A stretch of DNA of 64,000 nt from contig CAWIJL010000018.1 in the NCBI GenBank assembly GCA_963836405.1, positions 186,001-250,000 on the forward strand, given 5' to 3'. Under the pieces are notes generated by a model, which did no database searches, had not been told where the DNA came from, and was given only the letters and a program-made list of their open reading frames with translations. How positions within the stretch are numbered: position 1 is the stretch's first letter; the number at the start of each line of letters is the position of its first letter. The position numbers were made by a program, and so were the translations under genes. The DNA is from CAWIJJ01 sp963836405 (GTDB lineage: Bacteria; Acidobacteriota; Terriglobia; Bryobacterales; Bryobacteraceae). This document shows positions 37,132-46,643 of this stretch, piece by piece.

Positions 37132-38884
37132 CTACGCCGCCGTGGCGCGCTCGCCCACCTGCTGTCGCCACATGGCGTAGTAGAGGCCGGGCTTCGCGAG
37201 CAGCTCGCTGTGGCTGCCGAACTCCACGATCCGTCCGCGCTCCAGCACGTAGATGCGGTCGGCATGCAGCACCGTCGAGAGCCGGTGCGCGATCAGGCAG
37301 GTGATCGCGTCCCTGCCGGCCGCAATATCCCGGATTGTCTGGCTGATCTCCTCTTCGGTGAGCGAATCGAGCGAGGAGGTGGCTTCGTCGAAAACCAGTA
37401 GTTCCGGATTTCGCAGCAGGGCGCGCGCGATCGACAGCCGCTGTTTCTCGCCGCCCGAGATCTTCATGCCGCCCTCGCCGATGACCGCATCCAAACCCCG
37501 CCCGCCCCGCTTCAGCAGACCGTCGAGCGATGCCTGGTGCAGCACCTCCAGGCACTCTCCGTCTGTCGCCTCCGGGTTGACGAAGCGCAGATTCTCGCGA
37601 ATCGACCCGGAAAACAATTGCGCGTCCTGCGTGACAAAGCCGATGCGCTCGCGCAGGTCCTCGATCGCGATCTGATCCTCGGGCGTGCCGTTGTAGTAGA
37701 TGTGCCCGCTGCGGGGGCGGTACAGGCCTACCAACAGCTTCACCAGCGTGCTCTTTCCCGCGCCCGAAGGTCCCACGAAGGCGATGGTTTCCCCGCGCTT
37801 CACGGCGAACGTGATGTTGCTCAGCGCCGGCACGGAAGCCGAGTTGTGCTGGAACGTGACATCCTCGAACTCCAGCCGCTCCAGCCGGTTCATCGCCAAC
37901 CGGAAGCTGCGGCCGCGGCTCCGGCGGTAGCGCCAGAATGTCCTCGAAGTTGTTCAACGATACCTCGGTCTCGCGGTAAACGTTGATTACGTTGCCGAGT
38001 TCCTGCAGCGGACCGAAAATGAAGAACGAGTAGATCCACAGCGAAAAGAACTGCCCCACCGTGATCCGCTGCGTGAAAATCAGGTACAGCATCAGGAACA
38101 GAATGGACGTGCGCAGGAAGTTCACGCAGGTGCCCTGAATGAAGCTGAGGCTGCGCAGGTACCGTACCTTCTTGAGCTCCAGGTTCAGAATCTTATCGGT
38201 AGTCGCGTTGAGCCGCTCGATCTCCTGCTGCGCCAGGCCAAGGCTCTTCACCAGCTCGATGTTGCGCAGCGACTCGGTGGTCGCGCCCGCCAGCGCCGTG
38301 GTCTCGCCCACAATCTGCTTCTGCACCGTCTTGATCTTGCGGCTGAGCACGGAGCTCAACCCGCCCAGCAGCGGCACCGTCAGCAGGTACGCCGGGGCCA
38401 CCGACCAGTGCACGCGCGCCGCATAGATCAGCACGAACACCAGCCCGACCAGCGTAGTGAACACCAGGTTCACCGACGTGGAAATCAGCCTCTCCACGTC
38501 CGTGCGCAGTTTCTGGAGCTTGCCCAGCGTTTCGCCCGACCGCTGGTCCTCGAACAGCGTGTACGGCAGTTCCAGCGAGTGCCGGATGCCGTCCGCATAG
38601 AGCCGCGCCCCCACCTGCTGCGTGATCAGGTTGACGAAATAGTCCTGGAAATTCTTGGCCACGCGCGAAATGAACGCCACGCTCACCGCCGCCGCCAGCA
38701 GCAGGCTGACGCCGCGCACGAACCCGGCGCTCGAGTATTCCTTGTAGCGCGTGGCGTAAGAGTCGATGATGTGGCGGAAAATCAGCGGATCGAGAAGCGA
38801 AAAAATCTGGTTGACGGCCGCCAGTGCCAGCGCGGCGGCGGCCAGTTTCCAATGCTTGCGAAGATAACGGTAGAGAACCTGCAT
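37132..38884 (-). pseudogene. ABC exporter (MsbA-like half-transporter), one frameshift
   Basis: A half-size ABC exporter of about 584 residues. Residues 1-310 hold six membrane helices ('LALAAVNQIFSLLDPLIFRHIIDSY', 'YTLFEDQRSGETLGKLQKLR'). The ATPase follows in another frame with Walker A 'VGPSGAGKST', signature 'ISGGEKQRL', Walker B 'LLVFDEATSSLDS' and the H-loop 'CLIAHRLSTV'. The frame change lies about 37890-37930 between 'EDILALPPEPRPQLP' and 'LERLEFEDVTFQHNSA' and equals one extra base. It would export a lipid, peptide or drug. It is divergent from the DUF1579 gene. Confidence 0.88.
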
Positions 38885-38933
38885 GAACCGGAAAGCCCTC
38901 CGAGGGTTCTTCTATTCTCGCCCGAATCGGGTC

Positions 38934-38942
38934 TGATATAAT
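38934..38942 (+). promoter_or_regulatory. Extended -10 of a leaderless transcript
   Basis: TGATATAAT (TG-n-TATAAT) ends 6 bases before the ATG of the DUF1579 gene. Transcription should begin about at the start codon itself, and no Shine-Dalgarno is present, so a leaderless mRNA is predicted. Confidence 0.6.
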
Positions 38943-38948
38943 CCGCCG

Positions 38949-39503
38949 ATGCGCCCGATCATCTTGGCTCTGCTTGCGGCATCCCTCGGCTTCGCGCAGC
39001 AGGACCCGGACGTCGCGGGCCAGCGCGAGGCCATGAAGAAGCTCGAGTTCCTGGTGGGAACCTGGACCGGCGAGGCTACCGTGACCACCGGACCCCGCGG
39101 GCCCATCCACGTTCTGCAAACCGAGAACGTGGAGATGAAACTCGACGGCCTCGTGCTCCTCATCGAAGGAACCGCCCGCGATCCGGTCACCAAAGACGTC
39201 GTTTTCAGGGCTCTCGCGACGATCTCCTATGCCCCGGCCGCGCGTGTCTACCGTTTCCGCGCCTTCAACGACGGGCGCGTGCTCGACACCGAGATGAAGG
39301 TGAACGATAAGGGTTTCGAGTGGGGCTACAAATCAGGCCCGGCCGTCATCGGCTACGTGATGCGCTTGAACGAGAAGGGTGAATGGGTGGAGACCGGCGA
39401 GATGAAGATGGGAGAGCAGCCCCCCGCGGCGGCTGATGGATATGACGGTGCGGCGCTAAAAACAATCGCCTGCGGCCCCGCCGGGGAACCGCAGGCGAAT
39501 TAA
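38949..39503 (+). CDS. Secreted DUF1579-like protein
   Basis: A 184-residue protein with a signal peptide (MRPIILALLAASLGFAQQ) and a lipocalin-like DUF1579 domain that begins 'EAMKKLEFLVGTWTGEATV' and contains 'ATISYAPAARVYRFRAFNDG'. Function is unknown. The last dozen codons also encode the hairpin that terminates the convergent gapA transcript. Confidence 0.8.
   Translation: MRPIILALLAASLGFAQQDPDVAGQREAMKKLEFLVGTWTGEATVTTGPRGPIHVLQTENVEMKLDGLVLLIEGTARDPVTKDVVFRALATISYAPAARVYRFRAFNDGRVLDTEMKVNDKGFEWGYKSGPAVIGYVMRLNEKGEWVETGEMKMGEQPPAAADGYDGAALKTIACGPAGEPQAN
39456..39497 (-). terminator. Terminator of gapA inside the neighbouring gene
   Basis: On the minus strand CGCCTGCGG pairs with CCGCAGGCG, extended by GGGG/CCCC, and is followed by ATTGTTTTT. 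It lies just after the gapA stop (39520). It is read in the coding end of the plus-strand DUF1579 gene, so one DNA segment serves both as codons and as a terminator. Confidence 0.8.
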
Positions 39504-39519
39504 ATAGCCGCTTCTTGAC

Positions 39520-40527
39520 TTACAGGCCCTTCTTGACCAGAAACGCCACCAAATCGACCACGCGGCAGGAATAGCCCCACTCGTTGTCGTACCAAGCCAC
39601 GATCTTGGCCAGGTTGCCGTCCAGCACCTTCGTTAACTGCGCGTCCACGATGGAGCTGTTCGGATTGTGCATCATGTCGCTCGAAACCACGGGATCTTCC
39701 GTGTAGCCCAGAATGCCCTTCAGGGCTCCCTCCGAAGCCGCCTTCAACGCGCTGTTGATGGCTTCCGCGGTGGTGGGCTTCTCGAGCACCGCAACCAGGT
39801 CCACGACCGAAACATCGGGCGTCGGAACGCGCATCGAATAGCCGTCCAGTTTGCCCTTCAATTGCGGCATCACCAGCCCGATCGCCTTGGCGGCGCCCGT
39901 GGTGGTAGGAATCATGTTCAGGGCGGCGGCGCGTGCGCGTCGCAGGTCCTTGTGCGGGAAATCGAGCACGTTCTGATCGTTCGTATAGCTGTGGATCGTC
40001 GTCATCGATCCCTTCTGCACGCCGAAGTTCTCGTGCAGAACCTTGACCACCGGCGCCAGGCAGTTCGTGGTGCAGGAGGCGTTCGACAGGATGTTGTGCT
40101 TGGCCGGATCGTACGTATCGTCGTTGACGCCGAGCACGATCGTGACATCTTCGTTCTTCGCCGGAGCCGAAATGATGACCTTCTTCACCGAACCGCGCAG
40201 GTGCTTGCAGGCGTCCTTGGCATCCGTGAAACGTCCCGTCGATTCGATGACGATCTGCGCGCCGACAGAGTCCCAATTCAGTTCCGCCGGATCCTTAGTC
40301 GCGAAGACCTTGATCTTTTTCCCGGCAACCGTGATGGAATCGGCATCGCAGGTGACTTCCTCGTGCAGCGGTCCGAGCACGGAATCGTATTTCAGCAGGT
40401 GAGCCAGCGTCTTTGTATCGGTGAGATCGTTCACCGCCACGAATTCCACGTCATTCCGGTGCAGTCCCGCGCGGACGACGTTCCGGCCGATGCGGCCAAA
40501 GCCATTAATGCCAACTTTTACAGCCAT
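39520..40527 (-). CDS. gap: Glyceraldehyde-3-phosphate dehydrogenase
   Basis: A 335-residue class I GAPDH. The NAD-binding 'VKVGINGFGRIGRNVVRAG' and Asp34 in 'AVNDLTD' suggest NAD rather than NADP use. The catalytic Cys152 lies in 'SNASCTTNCLAPV'. It converts glyceraldehyde 3-phosphate to 1,3-bisphosphoglycerate in glycolysis and gluconeogenesis. CAGGAGAATAA precedes the start. It is transcribed alone and ends in the terminator at 39456-39497. Confidence 0.97.
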   Translation of the reverse strand: MAVKVGINGFGRIGRNVVRAGLHRNDVEFVAVNDLTDTKTLAHLLKYDSVLGPLHEEVTCDADSITVAGKKIKVFATKDPAELNWDSVGAQIVIESTGRFTDAKDACKHLRGSVKKVIISAPAKNEDVTIVLGVNDDTYDPAKHNILSNASCTTNCLAPVVKVLHENFGVQKGSMTTIHSYTNDQNVLDFPHKDLRRARAAALNMIPTTTGAAKAIGLVMPQLKGKLDGYSMRVPTPDVSVVDLVAVLEKPTTAEAINSALKAASEGALKGILGYTEDPVVSSDMMHNPNSSIVDAQLTKVLDGNLAKIVAWYDNEWGYSCRVVDLVAFLVKKGL

Positions 40528-40705
40528 TTATTCTCCTGTTATTTGGTGGGATCGGATTAATACAAAGGATATCAGGATGCCGGTATCGGGGCAACGTCCC
40601 CCACTGGGTCAGACCGCTTCCCGACCCTGCGCGATATGCCCCAAACGGCAAATTCAGATGGCTGGGTGTGGAATATTTCCACGCGTTTTCAGCGCTTCTG
40701 CGGTG

Positions 40706-40718
40706 GCACTTGAAGTGC
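40706..40718. repeat. 13-bp palindrome upstream of the radical SAM gene
   Basis: GCACTTGAAGTGC is a perfect inverted repeat about a central base, 33 bases before the radical SAM start codon. It lies in the 223-base divergent gap between gapA and the radical SAM gene and could be an operator for either. Nothing else is seen in the gap. Confidence 0.35.
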
Positions 40719-40750
40719 AATCAGTTTCACTTCTAGAGATTGGAGAACCG

Positions 40751-41818
40751 ATGAACTTCGATCAATCCCCGATGCTTGTGATCTGGGAAGTCACGCAGGC
40801 CTGCGACCTGGCGTGCGTCCACTGCCGCGCCTCCGCTCAATCGGAGCGGAACCCCGCCGAACTGACCACTGAACAGGGCTACCGGCTGCTGGACGAAATC
40901 CGCTCTTTCGGCGAGCCCCTCATGGTCTTCACTGGCGGCGACCCGCTCAAACGCCCGGACCTCTACGAACTGCTGCGCTACTCGGTAAAGATCGGGCTCC
41001 GCACCAACGTCACGCCGAGCGCCACTCCGCTGCTGACCCCCGAAGCGGTGGATGGCTTCAAAGCGGCCGGCGTTTCCCGCATGGCCATCAGCGTGGACGG
41101 GCACGATGCCCCTTCGCACGACGATTTCCGCGGCATCCCCGGCACCTTCGACCGGGCCATGCTGGCGCTGCGGCACGCCCGCGATATCGGGCTCGACACC
41201 CAGTTCCAGACCACTGTCACGCGCCGCAACATGGCGCGCCTGCCCGAGATCGCCGACATCGTCAAGGAAGTCCGCTCCAAAATGTGGAGCCTGTTCTTTC
41301 TGATCGTCACCGGGCGCGCCCTTGAAAACGACGACCTCCTCGCCGCTGAGTACGAGCAGGTGTTCGAGTTCATGTACGACCTCTCCAAGACCGCGCCGTT
41401 CGGTATCAAGACCACCGAGGCTATGCACTACCGCCGCTACATCGCGCAGCGCATGAAGGAAGAGCACGGCGCTCCGGCGAATGAAAGCGCCAGGGGTGTC
41501 GCCTTCCGCACCGCCGGAGTGAGCGACGGCAAGGGCTTCGTATTCGTTTCGCATACGGGCGAGATTTTCCCCAGCGGATTCCTGCCGGTGAGCGGAGGCA
41601 ACGTGCTCACCAACCCGCTCACCGACGTATACCGCAACTCCGGCCTCTTCAAACAATTGCGCGACACCACGCTGCGCGAGGGCAAGTGCGGAATCTGCGA
41701 GTACCAGAAGGTGTGCGGCGGATCCCGCTCCCGCGCCTATGCCTTGACCGGCGACTACCTGGCTGAAGATCCGCGCTGCACATATCAGCCGCACCTGACC
41801 GACGCCATGGCCGGCTAA
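40751..41818 (+). CDS. Radical SAM/SPASM protein (TIGR04053-like)
   Basis: A 355-residue radical SAM enzyme. The Fe-S motif is 'CDLACVHC' (CxxxCxxC), followed by 'FTGGDPLKRPDL' for SAM binding. The SPASM-like C-terminus has 'GKCGICEYQKVCGGSRSRAY' and a final Cys in 'DPRCTYQPH'. It resembles the family named TIGR04053 and, more distantly, haem-b/d1-modifying radical SAM proteins. The product is unknown and no small precursor peptide was seen next to it. TTGGAG precedes the ATG. Confidence 0.88.
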   Translation: MNFDQSPMLVIWEVTQACDLACVHCRASAQSERNPAELTTEQGYRLLDEIRSFGEPLMVFTGGDPLKRPDLYELLRYSVKIGLRTNVTPSATPLLTPEAVDGFKAAGVSRMAISVDGHDAPSHDDFRGIPGTFDRAMLALRHARDIGLDTQFQTTVTRRNMARLPEIADIVKEVRSKMWSLFFLIVTGRALENDDLLAAEYEQVFEFMYDLSKTAPFGIKTTEAMHYRRYIAQRMKEEHGAPANESARGVAFRTAGVSDGKGFVFVSHTGEIFPSGFLPVSGGNVLTNPLTDVYRNSGLFKQLRDTTLREGKCGICEYQKVCGGSRSRAYALTGDYLAEDPRCTYQPHLTDAMAG

Positions 41819-41870
41819 ACCACCTCGGCGGCTTTCGCGAATTCAGGCTGTTACCATAATCGTTCGACTT

Positions 41871-42641
41871 ATGAACGATCTATTTTCCCTGGACGGCGAA
41901 GTAGCCGTCGTAATCGGCGGCGGCGGTGTCCTCGCCGGCGCGATGGCGGAAGGGCTGGCGGACGCGGGCGCGGCGGTGGCCGTCGCCGGGCGGACTCAGA
42001 AGAACGCGGACACCCGTGCGGAATCGATCGCCTCCAAAGGCGGCAAGGCCGTCGGAATCCAGTGCGATGCCACCAGCCGCGCCAGCCTCGAACGAGTGCT
42101 GGCGGAGGTGCGTGAGCGCTTCGGGCGCATCGACATTCTGATCAACGCCGCCGGCGTCAATTCCCCCACTCCGTTTTTCGAAATTTCGGAGGAGGAGTGG
42201 CACCGCATTCTCGATATCGATCTCAAGGGTGTGTTCCTCGCCTGCCAGGTATTCGGGAAAGCGATGGTGGATGCGGGCCGGGGCGGCTCCATCGTCAACG
42301 TCAGCTCGGTTTCTTCCGGCCCCCCGCTGTCGCGCGTGTTCACTTACGGCGTGGCGAAGGCTGGGGTGAACCAGATCACCCGGTTCCTCGCCCGCGAACT
42401 TGCACCGCACGAAATTCGCGTCAACGCCATCATTCCGGGATTCTTTCCCGCCGAGCAGAACCGCAAGGTGCTGACGCCGGAGCGCGTGGCCAGCATCATG
42501 ACCCACACCCCCATGAATCGCTTCGGGGAAGCGGGCGAACTGGTGGGCGCCGCCGTGTATCTGGCTTCGCGACGGGCCTCGTCCTTCGTCACCGGCTCCA
42601 TCCTGACGGTGGACGGCGGCTTCACCGCCATGACCATCTGA
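41871..42641 (+). CDS. Short-chain dehydrogenase (mannonate/gluconate type)
   Basis: A 256-residue classical SDR. The cofactor motif is the variant 'VIGGGGVLAGAMAEGLA', followed by 'INAAGVN', Ser of 'VSSVSSGP' and the catalytic Tyr/Lys in 'FTYGVAKAGVNQ'. Closest recalled relatives are D-mannonate oxidoreductase or gluconate 5-dehydrogenase-like SDRs, so a sugar-acid substrate is plausible. CATAAT ends 10 bases before the ATG and no Shine-Dalgarno is present. Confidence 0.85.
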   Translation: MNDLFSLDGEVAVVIGGGGVLAGAMAEGLADAGAAVAVAGRTQKNADTRAESIASKGGKAVGIQCDATSRASLERVLAEVRERFGRIDILINAAGVNSPTPFFEISEEEWHRILDIDLKGVFLACQVFGKAMVDAGRGGSIVNVSSVSSGPPLSRVFTYGVAKAGVNQITRFLARELAPHEIRVNAIIPGFFPAEQNRKVLTPERVASIMTHTPMNRFGEAGELVGAAVYLASRRASSFVTGSILTVDGGFTAMTI

Positions 42642-42673
42642 CCCGCCCGCGCCGCGTGCGATAATCGAGCCGC

Positions 42674-44215
42674 ATGCGTTCGGAATGGCCGGTGGCCGCG
42701 CTGTGGTGCTGCTTCCTGCTGCGCCTCGGGTTTTACTCGGCCGCCCTGCCGCTCTGGGAAGGCTTCGACGAGTGGGCGCACTTCTCCGTCGTTCGCGCCG
42801 TGGCGCACGGGTCGCTTCTCCCGCCGCGCGCCGGACCGCTACCCCGCGACGTCGAAGAATCGATGCGCCTCGCTCCCGCGCCCAGGGACTCGACCGCCTC
42901 CCTGCCGTCCGCCGTCACTCATGACGACTTCTGGCAACTCGCGCCCGCCGAACGCGCGGCCCGCGAAGCGGCCCTGCGCGCGCTGCCGTCCGATTTCCGC
43001 AACCAGCGCGGCAGCAGTGCGCTGCGCGCCTACGAAGGTCTCCAGCCGCCTCTGTACTATTGGCTGACGGCCCCCGTCCTGTGGCTCGCCGGTGCAGCCC
43101 CGCTCACTTTCCAGGTGCTGCTGCTGCGACTCGCCTCCGTGCTGATCGCGTCCATGGTCGTCCCCTTCGCCTATCTGGCGGCGCGCGACTTTTTTCGCGA
43201 TTCCCGCCTGGCCCTCGGCTGCGCAGCCGTGGTTGCGCTGATGCCCGAACTGGCCTTCGACGTGGCGCGCGCCGGCAACGACTGCCTCGCCGTTCTGCTC
43301 TTCACCGTGCTCACCTGGCTCGCCCTGCGCGTCGCGCGCGAAAACCGCGCCACCGCGCTCGCGCTCGGCATCGTGCTGGGCCTGGGGCTGCTCACCAAGG
43401 CATATTTTCTCGCCGCCATCCCCCCCTTGTTGCTCATCCTGGCCCCGCTCGGCCGCGGCGCGCTCGTGCGCGGCCTGCTGCCCGCCGTGCCCATCGCCGG
43501 CTGGTGGTACCTCCGCAACCTGCTTACGACCGGCACCTTCACAGGCCTCAACGAAGCCGTGATGCTGCGCGGCAAGACGGGCTTCCTGCTGCTGCGGGCG
43601 GGTGAAGTGCCGTGGCGCACCGCCCTCGATTCCATCCTTCTCTCCCACCTCTGGTACGGCGGCTGGAGCGGGCTCACCATTCGCAGCTGGATGTACCACC
43701 TGTTCTACCTCGCGATCGCCGCCGCAGCCGCGGGCTGCTGCCTTCAATTGCGTTCGCTGTTCCGTCCGCTGGCCATCTACGGCTTCTTCTGGCTGGCCCA
43801 GTTCTACAACGTGCTGCTGCTCTTCCTCAGCAAGGGCGTCCCTACCTCCATGGGCTGGTATCTGTACGCCGCGGTTGCCGCCGAAGCGATCCTGTGCGTG
43901 GCCGGGCTTCGCGCCCTCCTGCCGAAGCGGGCGCAATACTGGCCGCCGCTCGCGGGCGCGTTCCTGTTCGCCGCGCTCGACCTCTACACGTGGAATGCGG
44001 TGGCCGCCCCGTATTACACGGGGTTGATCCGCCATCGCGCCAACGGCGCCCTTGCCGCCGTGCATGTCTCCGACTACTGGGCCGCCGGTTTCGGCGAGTT
44101 CTTCAACCGGCTGGCCGCCTTCAAACCCATCGCCGCGCCGTGGCTGGCCGCATTCTGGATCCTCTACCTGCTGGCCACCGCCGCGCCTGTGATCCTCGCC
44201 GCCCGCCGCCGTTGA
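42674..44215 (+). CDS. Multi-pass membrane protein, DUF2142/glycosyltransferase-like
   Basis: A 513-residue protein with about eleven membrane segments. An early acidic/aromatic loop ('LPLWEGFDEWAHFSVVRAVAHG') and 'YEGLQPPLYYWLTAPVLWLAG' are typical of lipid-linked-sugar glycosyltransferases of the GT-C/ArnT type and of DUF2142. The Asp/Glu pair in 'EGFDEW' is the likely catalytic or metal site. The sugar acceptor is unknown. GATAAT ends 8 bases before the ATG. Confidence 0.8.
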   Translation: MRSEWPVAALWCCFLLRLGFYSAALPLWEGFDEWAHFSVVRAVAHGSLLPPRAGPLPRDVEESMRLAPAPRDSTASLPSAVTHDDFWQLAPAERAAREAALRALPSDFRNQRGSSALRAYEGLQPPLYYWLTAPVLWLAGAAPLTFQVLLLRLASVLIASMVVPFAYLAARDFFRDSRLALGCAAVVALMPELAFDVARAGNDCLAVLLFTVLTWLALRVARENRATALALGIVLGLGLLTKAYFLAAIPPLLLILAPLGRGALVRGLLPAVPIAGWWYLRNLLTTGTFTGLNEAVMLRGKTGFLLLRAGEVPWRTALDSILLSHLWYGGWSGLTIRSWMYHLFYLAIAAAAAGCCLQLRSLFRPLAIYGFFWLAQFYNVLLLFLSKGVPTSMGWYLYAAVAAEAILCVAGLRALLPKRAQYWPPLAGAFLFAALDLYTWNAVAAPYYTGLIRHRANGALAAVHVSDYWAAGFGEFFNRLAAFKPIAAPWLAAFWILYLLATAAPVILAARRR

Positions 44216-44247
44216 CACCTGTTCCGCCCGGCGATAACGTAGCGGCG

Positions 44248-46638
44248 ATGCCCGCCCATTCTTCCCGACGCAGTTTTCTTTCCCAAATCGGCGCCGTCCC
44301 TTTGCTGGCCGCGCCCCTGGCCGCCCAGGATCAAACCGCGCTGCTCGGCCGCGTCTGGACGGCGCGCTGGATCTCCGTGCCGGGCGCACCTCCCACCGAA
44401 TACGGCGTCTATCACTTCCGCCGCATCCTCGAACTGCCTGCCCGGCCCGATCGCTACCCCATCCACGTGACCGGCGATAACCGCTATCAGCTCTTCGTCA
44501 ACGGCCGGCGCGTGGCCTGGGGACCGGGCCGCGGCGACCTGTTCCACTGGCGCTACGAAACGGTGGACCTCGCCCCGTACCTCAATCCCGGCCGCAACGT
44601 GCTGGCCGCCATCGTGTGGAACTTCGGACCGCACGCGCCCGAAGCGCAGGTCACGCTGCAAACCGGGTTCCTGTTGCAGGGCGATTCGGAGGCCGAGCGC
44701 GCCGCCGACACCGGACCCAACTGGAAAGCCCTGCGCAACGCCGCCTACTCGCCCCTGCCCGTCACCACCGGACAGATGCGCGGCTATTTCGTGGCCGGAC
44801 CCGGCGACCGCGTCGCCGCCGCGCAGTACCCATGGGGATGGCAAACCGAAGCGTTCGACGATTCCGCCTGGCCCGCCGCCGTTTCCATCGGCCCGGCCGC
44901 CGGCCGCAACGCGCAGGATTCCGGGTCGCGCTGGATGCTGGTGCCGCGCACCATTCCCATGATGGAGGAGTCGCCCGAGCGCCTTCAGGCCGTTCGCACG
45001 GCCACCGGTGTGGCGGCGCCCGCGGCCTTCCCCGCCAAGCCCGAAGCGGTACATATTCCCGCGCGCACCCACGCCACGCTCCTGCTCGACCAGCGCTGGC
45101 TCACCACCGCGCATCCCGAACTCGTGGTCAGCGGCGGCAAGGATGCCGTGGTCCGCCTCCGCTACGCCGAATCGCTCTTCGGCCAGCCGCAGGCGGGCAG
45201 CCGCTCCCTGGTCAAAGGCAACCGCGACGAGGTGGCGGGCAAGCAGTTCATCGGGTACGCCGACGAGTTCGTCGCCGACGGCGGCGCGCGCCGCACCTTC
45301 CGCCCGCTGTGGTGGCGCACCTACCGCTACATCGAACTCGACGTCGAGACCAAAGACGAGCCGCTCACCATCGACGACCTGGCCGCCACCTACGTCGGCT
45401 TCCCCTTCGAGCGCAAGGCACGCTTCGACGGAGGAGACCCCGAAATCGGTCGCATTCTCGACACCGGCTGGCGCACCGCCCGCCTCTGCGCCCACGAAAC
45501 CTACATGGACTGCCCCTACTACGAGCAGCTTCAGTACGTTGGCGACACGCGCGTGCAGTGCCTGGTCTCGCTCTTCATGACCGGCGACGCGCGCCTCATG
45601 CGCAATGCCATCGACCAGATCAACGACTCCAGGCAGAGCGACGGCTGCACCATGTCCCGCTTCCCCACACGCCTCGAACAGTACATTCCCGGCTTCGCCC
45701 TGTGGTGGATCGGCATGGTGCACGACTACTGGTGGTACGTGGACGACCCGGCCTTCGTGCGCCACATGCTGCCTGGCATGCACTCCGTGCTCAGCTTCTT
45801 CGAAGCCTATCAGAAGGAGAACGGCTCGCTCCGCAGCCTGCCCTGGTGGCGCTACTTCGACTGGGTGCCTTCGTGGCAGAGCGGCAACGCGCCGCAGGAT
45901 CCCGACGGCTCCTCCGCCCTGTTCGACATGCTGCTGCTGATGGCCTACGGCTGGGCGGCCGACCTCGAGAACGCGCTTGGAGTGCGCGCGCTCGGCGAGA
46001 TCTACCGGGACCGCGAGCGCCAGCTCCGGTCCACCGTGCAGGCGCTCTACTGGGATGCCGGCCGCCAGTTGTATGCCGACACCGCCCGCAAGGCGCAGTT
46101 CTCACAGCACGCCAACACCATGGCCGTGCTCGCGGACCTGATTACCGGCCAAGGCGCGCGCGACCTGATGCGGCGCACCCTGGCGGCCGAAGGACTGGCG
46201 CAGCCCGGCCTCTTCTTTCAGTTCTACGTGCACCGCGCCTTATCGAAGGCCGGCGACGGCGATTCCTACCTCGACCGCCTGAAAGACTGGCGCGACATGC
46301 TGGCGCACGGCCTCACTACGTTTGCCGAAAACGTGGACCGCCCCAACGGCTCGTCGCGCTCCGATTGCCACGCCTGGAGCGCGAGTCCCAACATCGAAAT
46401 CTTCCGCAACGTGCTGGGCGTCGATTCCGCCGCTCCCGGCTTCCGGCGCGTCATCGTCGATCCGCACCTCGGAAAGCTTCCCTTCGCGGCCGGAACCGTG
46501 CCTCATCCCAAGGGGCCCATCGAAGTGCGCATCGATGCGAACTCGGCATCCGTGACGCTGCCGGCCGGAGTCACCGGCGAACTGAACTGGCGCGGATCGC
46601 GGCGCCCGTTGAACGCCGGACCGAACCGCTTTTCGTAG
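44248..46638 (+). CDS. Tat-exported GH78 alpha-L-rhamnosidase-like protein
   Basis: A 796-residue protein. A Tat signal (SSRRSFLSQIGAVPLLAAPLAA) is followed by a beta-sandwich 'VWTARWISVPGAPPTEYGVYHFRR' with a carbohydrate-binding-like region, then an (alpha/alpha)6 barrel. The GH78 catalytic region reads 'METYMDCPYYEQLQYVGDTRVQ' in type, with the acid probably Glu near residue 425. C-terminal 'DCHAWSASPNIEIFRNVLGV' is also a GH78 signature. It would remove L-rhamnose from plant or bacterial glycans outside the cytoplasm. GATAAC ends 9 bases before the ATG. Confidence 0.9.
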   Translation: MPAHSSRRSFLSQIGAVPLLAAPLAAQDQTALLGRVWTARWISVPGAPPTEYGVYHFRRILELPARPDRYPIHVTGDNRYQLFVNGRRVAWGPGRGDLFHWRYETVDLAPYLNPGRNVLAAIVWNFGPHAPEAQVTLQTGFLLQGDSEAERAADTGPNWKALRNAAYSPLPVTTGQMRGYFVAGPGDRVAAAQYPWGWQTEAFDDSAWPAAVSIGPAAGRNAQDSGSRWMLVPRTIPMMEESPERLQAVRTATGVAAPAAFPAKPEAVHIPARTHATLLLDQRWLTTAHPELVVSGGKDAVVRLRYAESLFGQPQAGSRSLVKGNRDEVAGKQFIGYADEFVADGGARRTFRPLWWRTYRYIELDVETKDEPLTIDDLAATYVGFPFERKARFDGGDPEIGRILDTGWRTARLCAHETYMDCPYYEQLQYVGDTRVQCLVSLFMTGDARLMRNAIDQINDSRQSDGCTMSRFPTRLEQYIPGFALWWIGMVHDYWWYVDDPAFVRHMLPGMHSVLSFFEAYQKENGSLRSLPWWRYFDWVPSWQSGNAPQDPDGSSALFDMLLLMAYGWAADLENALGVRALGEIYRDRERQLRSTVQALYWDAGRQLYADTARKAQFSQHANTMAVLADLITGQGARDLMRRTLAAEGLAQPGLFFQFYVHRALSKAGDGDSYLDRLKDWRDMLAHGLTTFAENVDRPNGSSRSDCHAWSASPNIEIFRNVLGVDSAAPGFRRVIVDPHLGKLPFAAGTVPHPKGPIEVRIDANSASVTLPAGVTGELNWRGSRRPLNAGPNRFS

Positions 46639-46643
46639 CGCGC

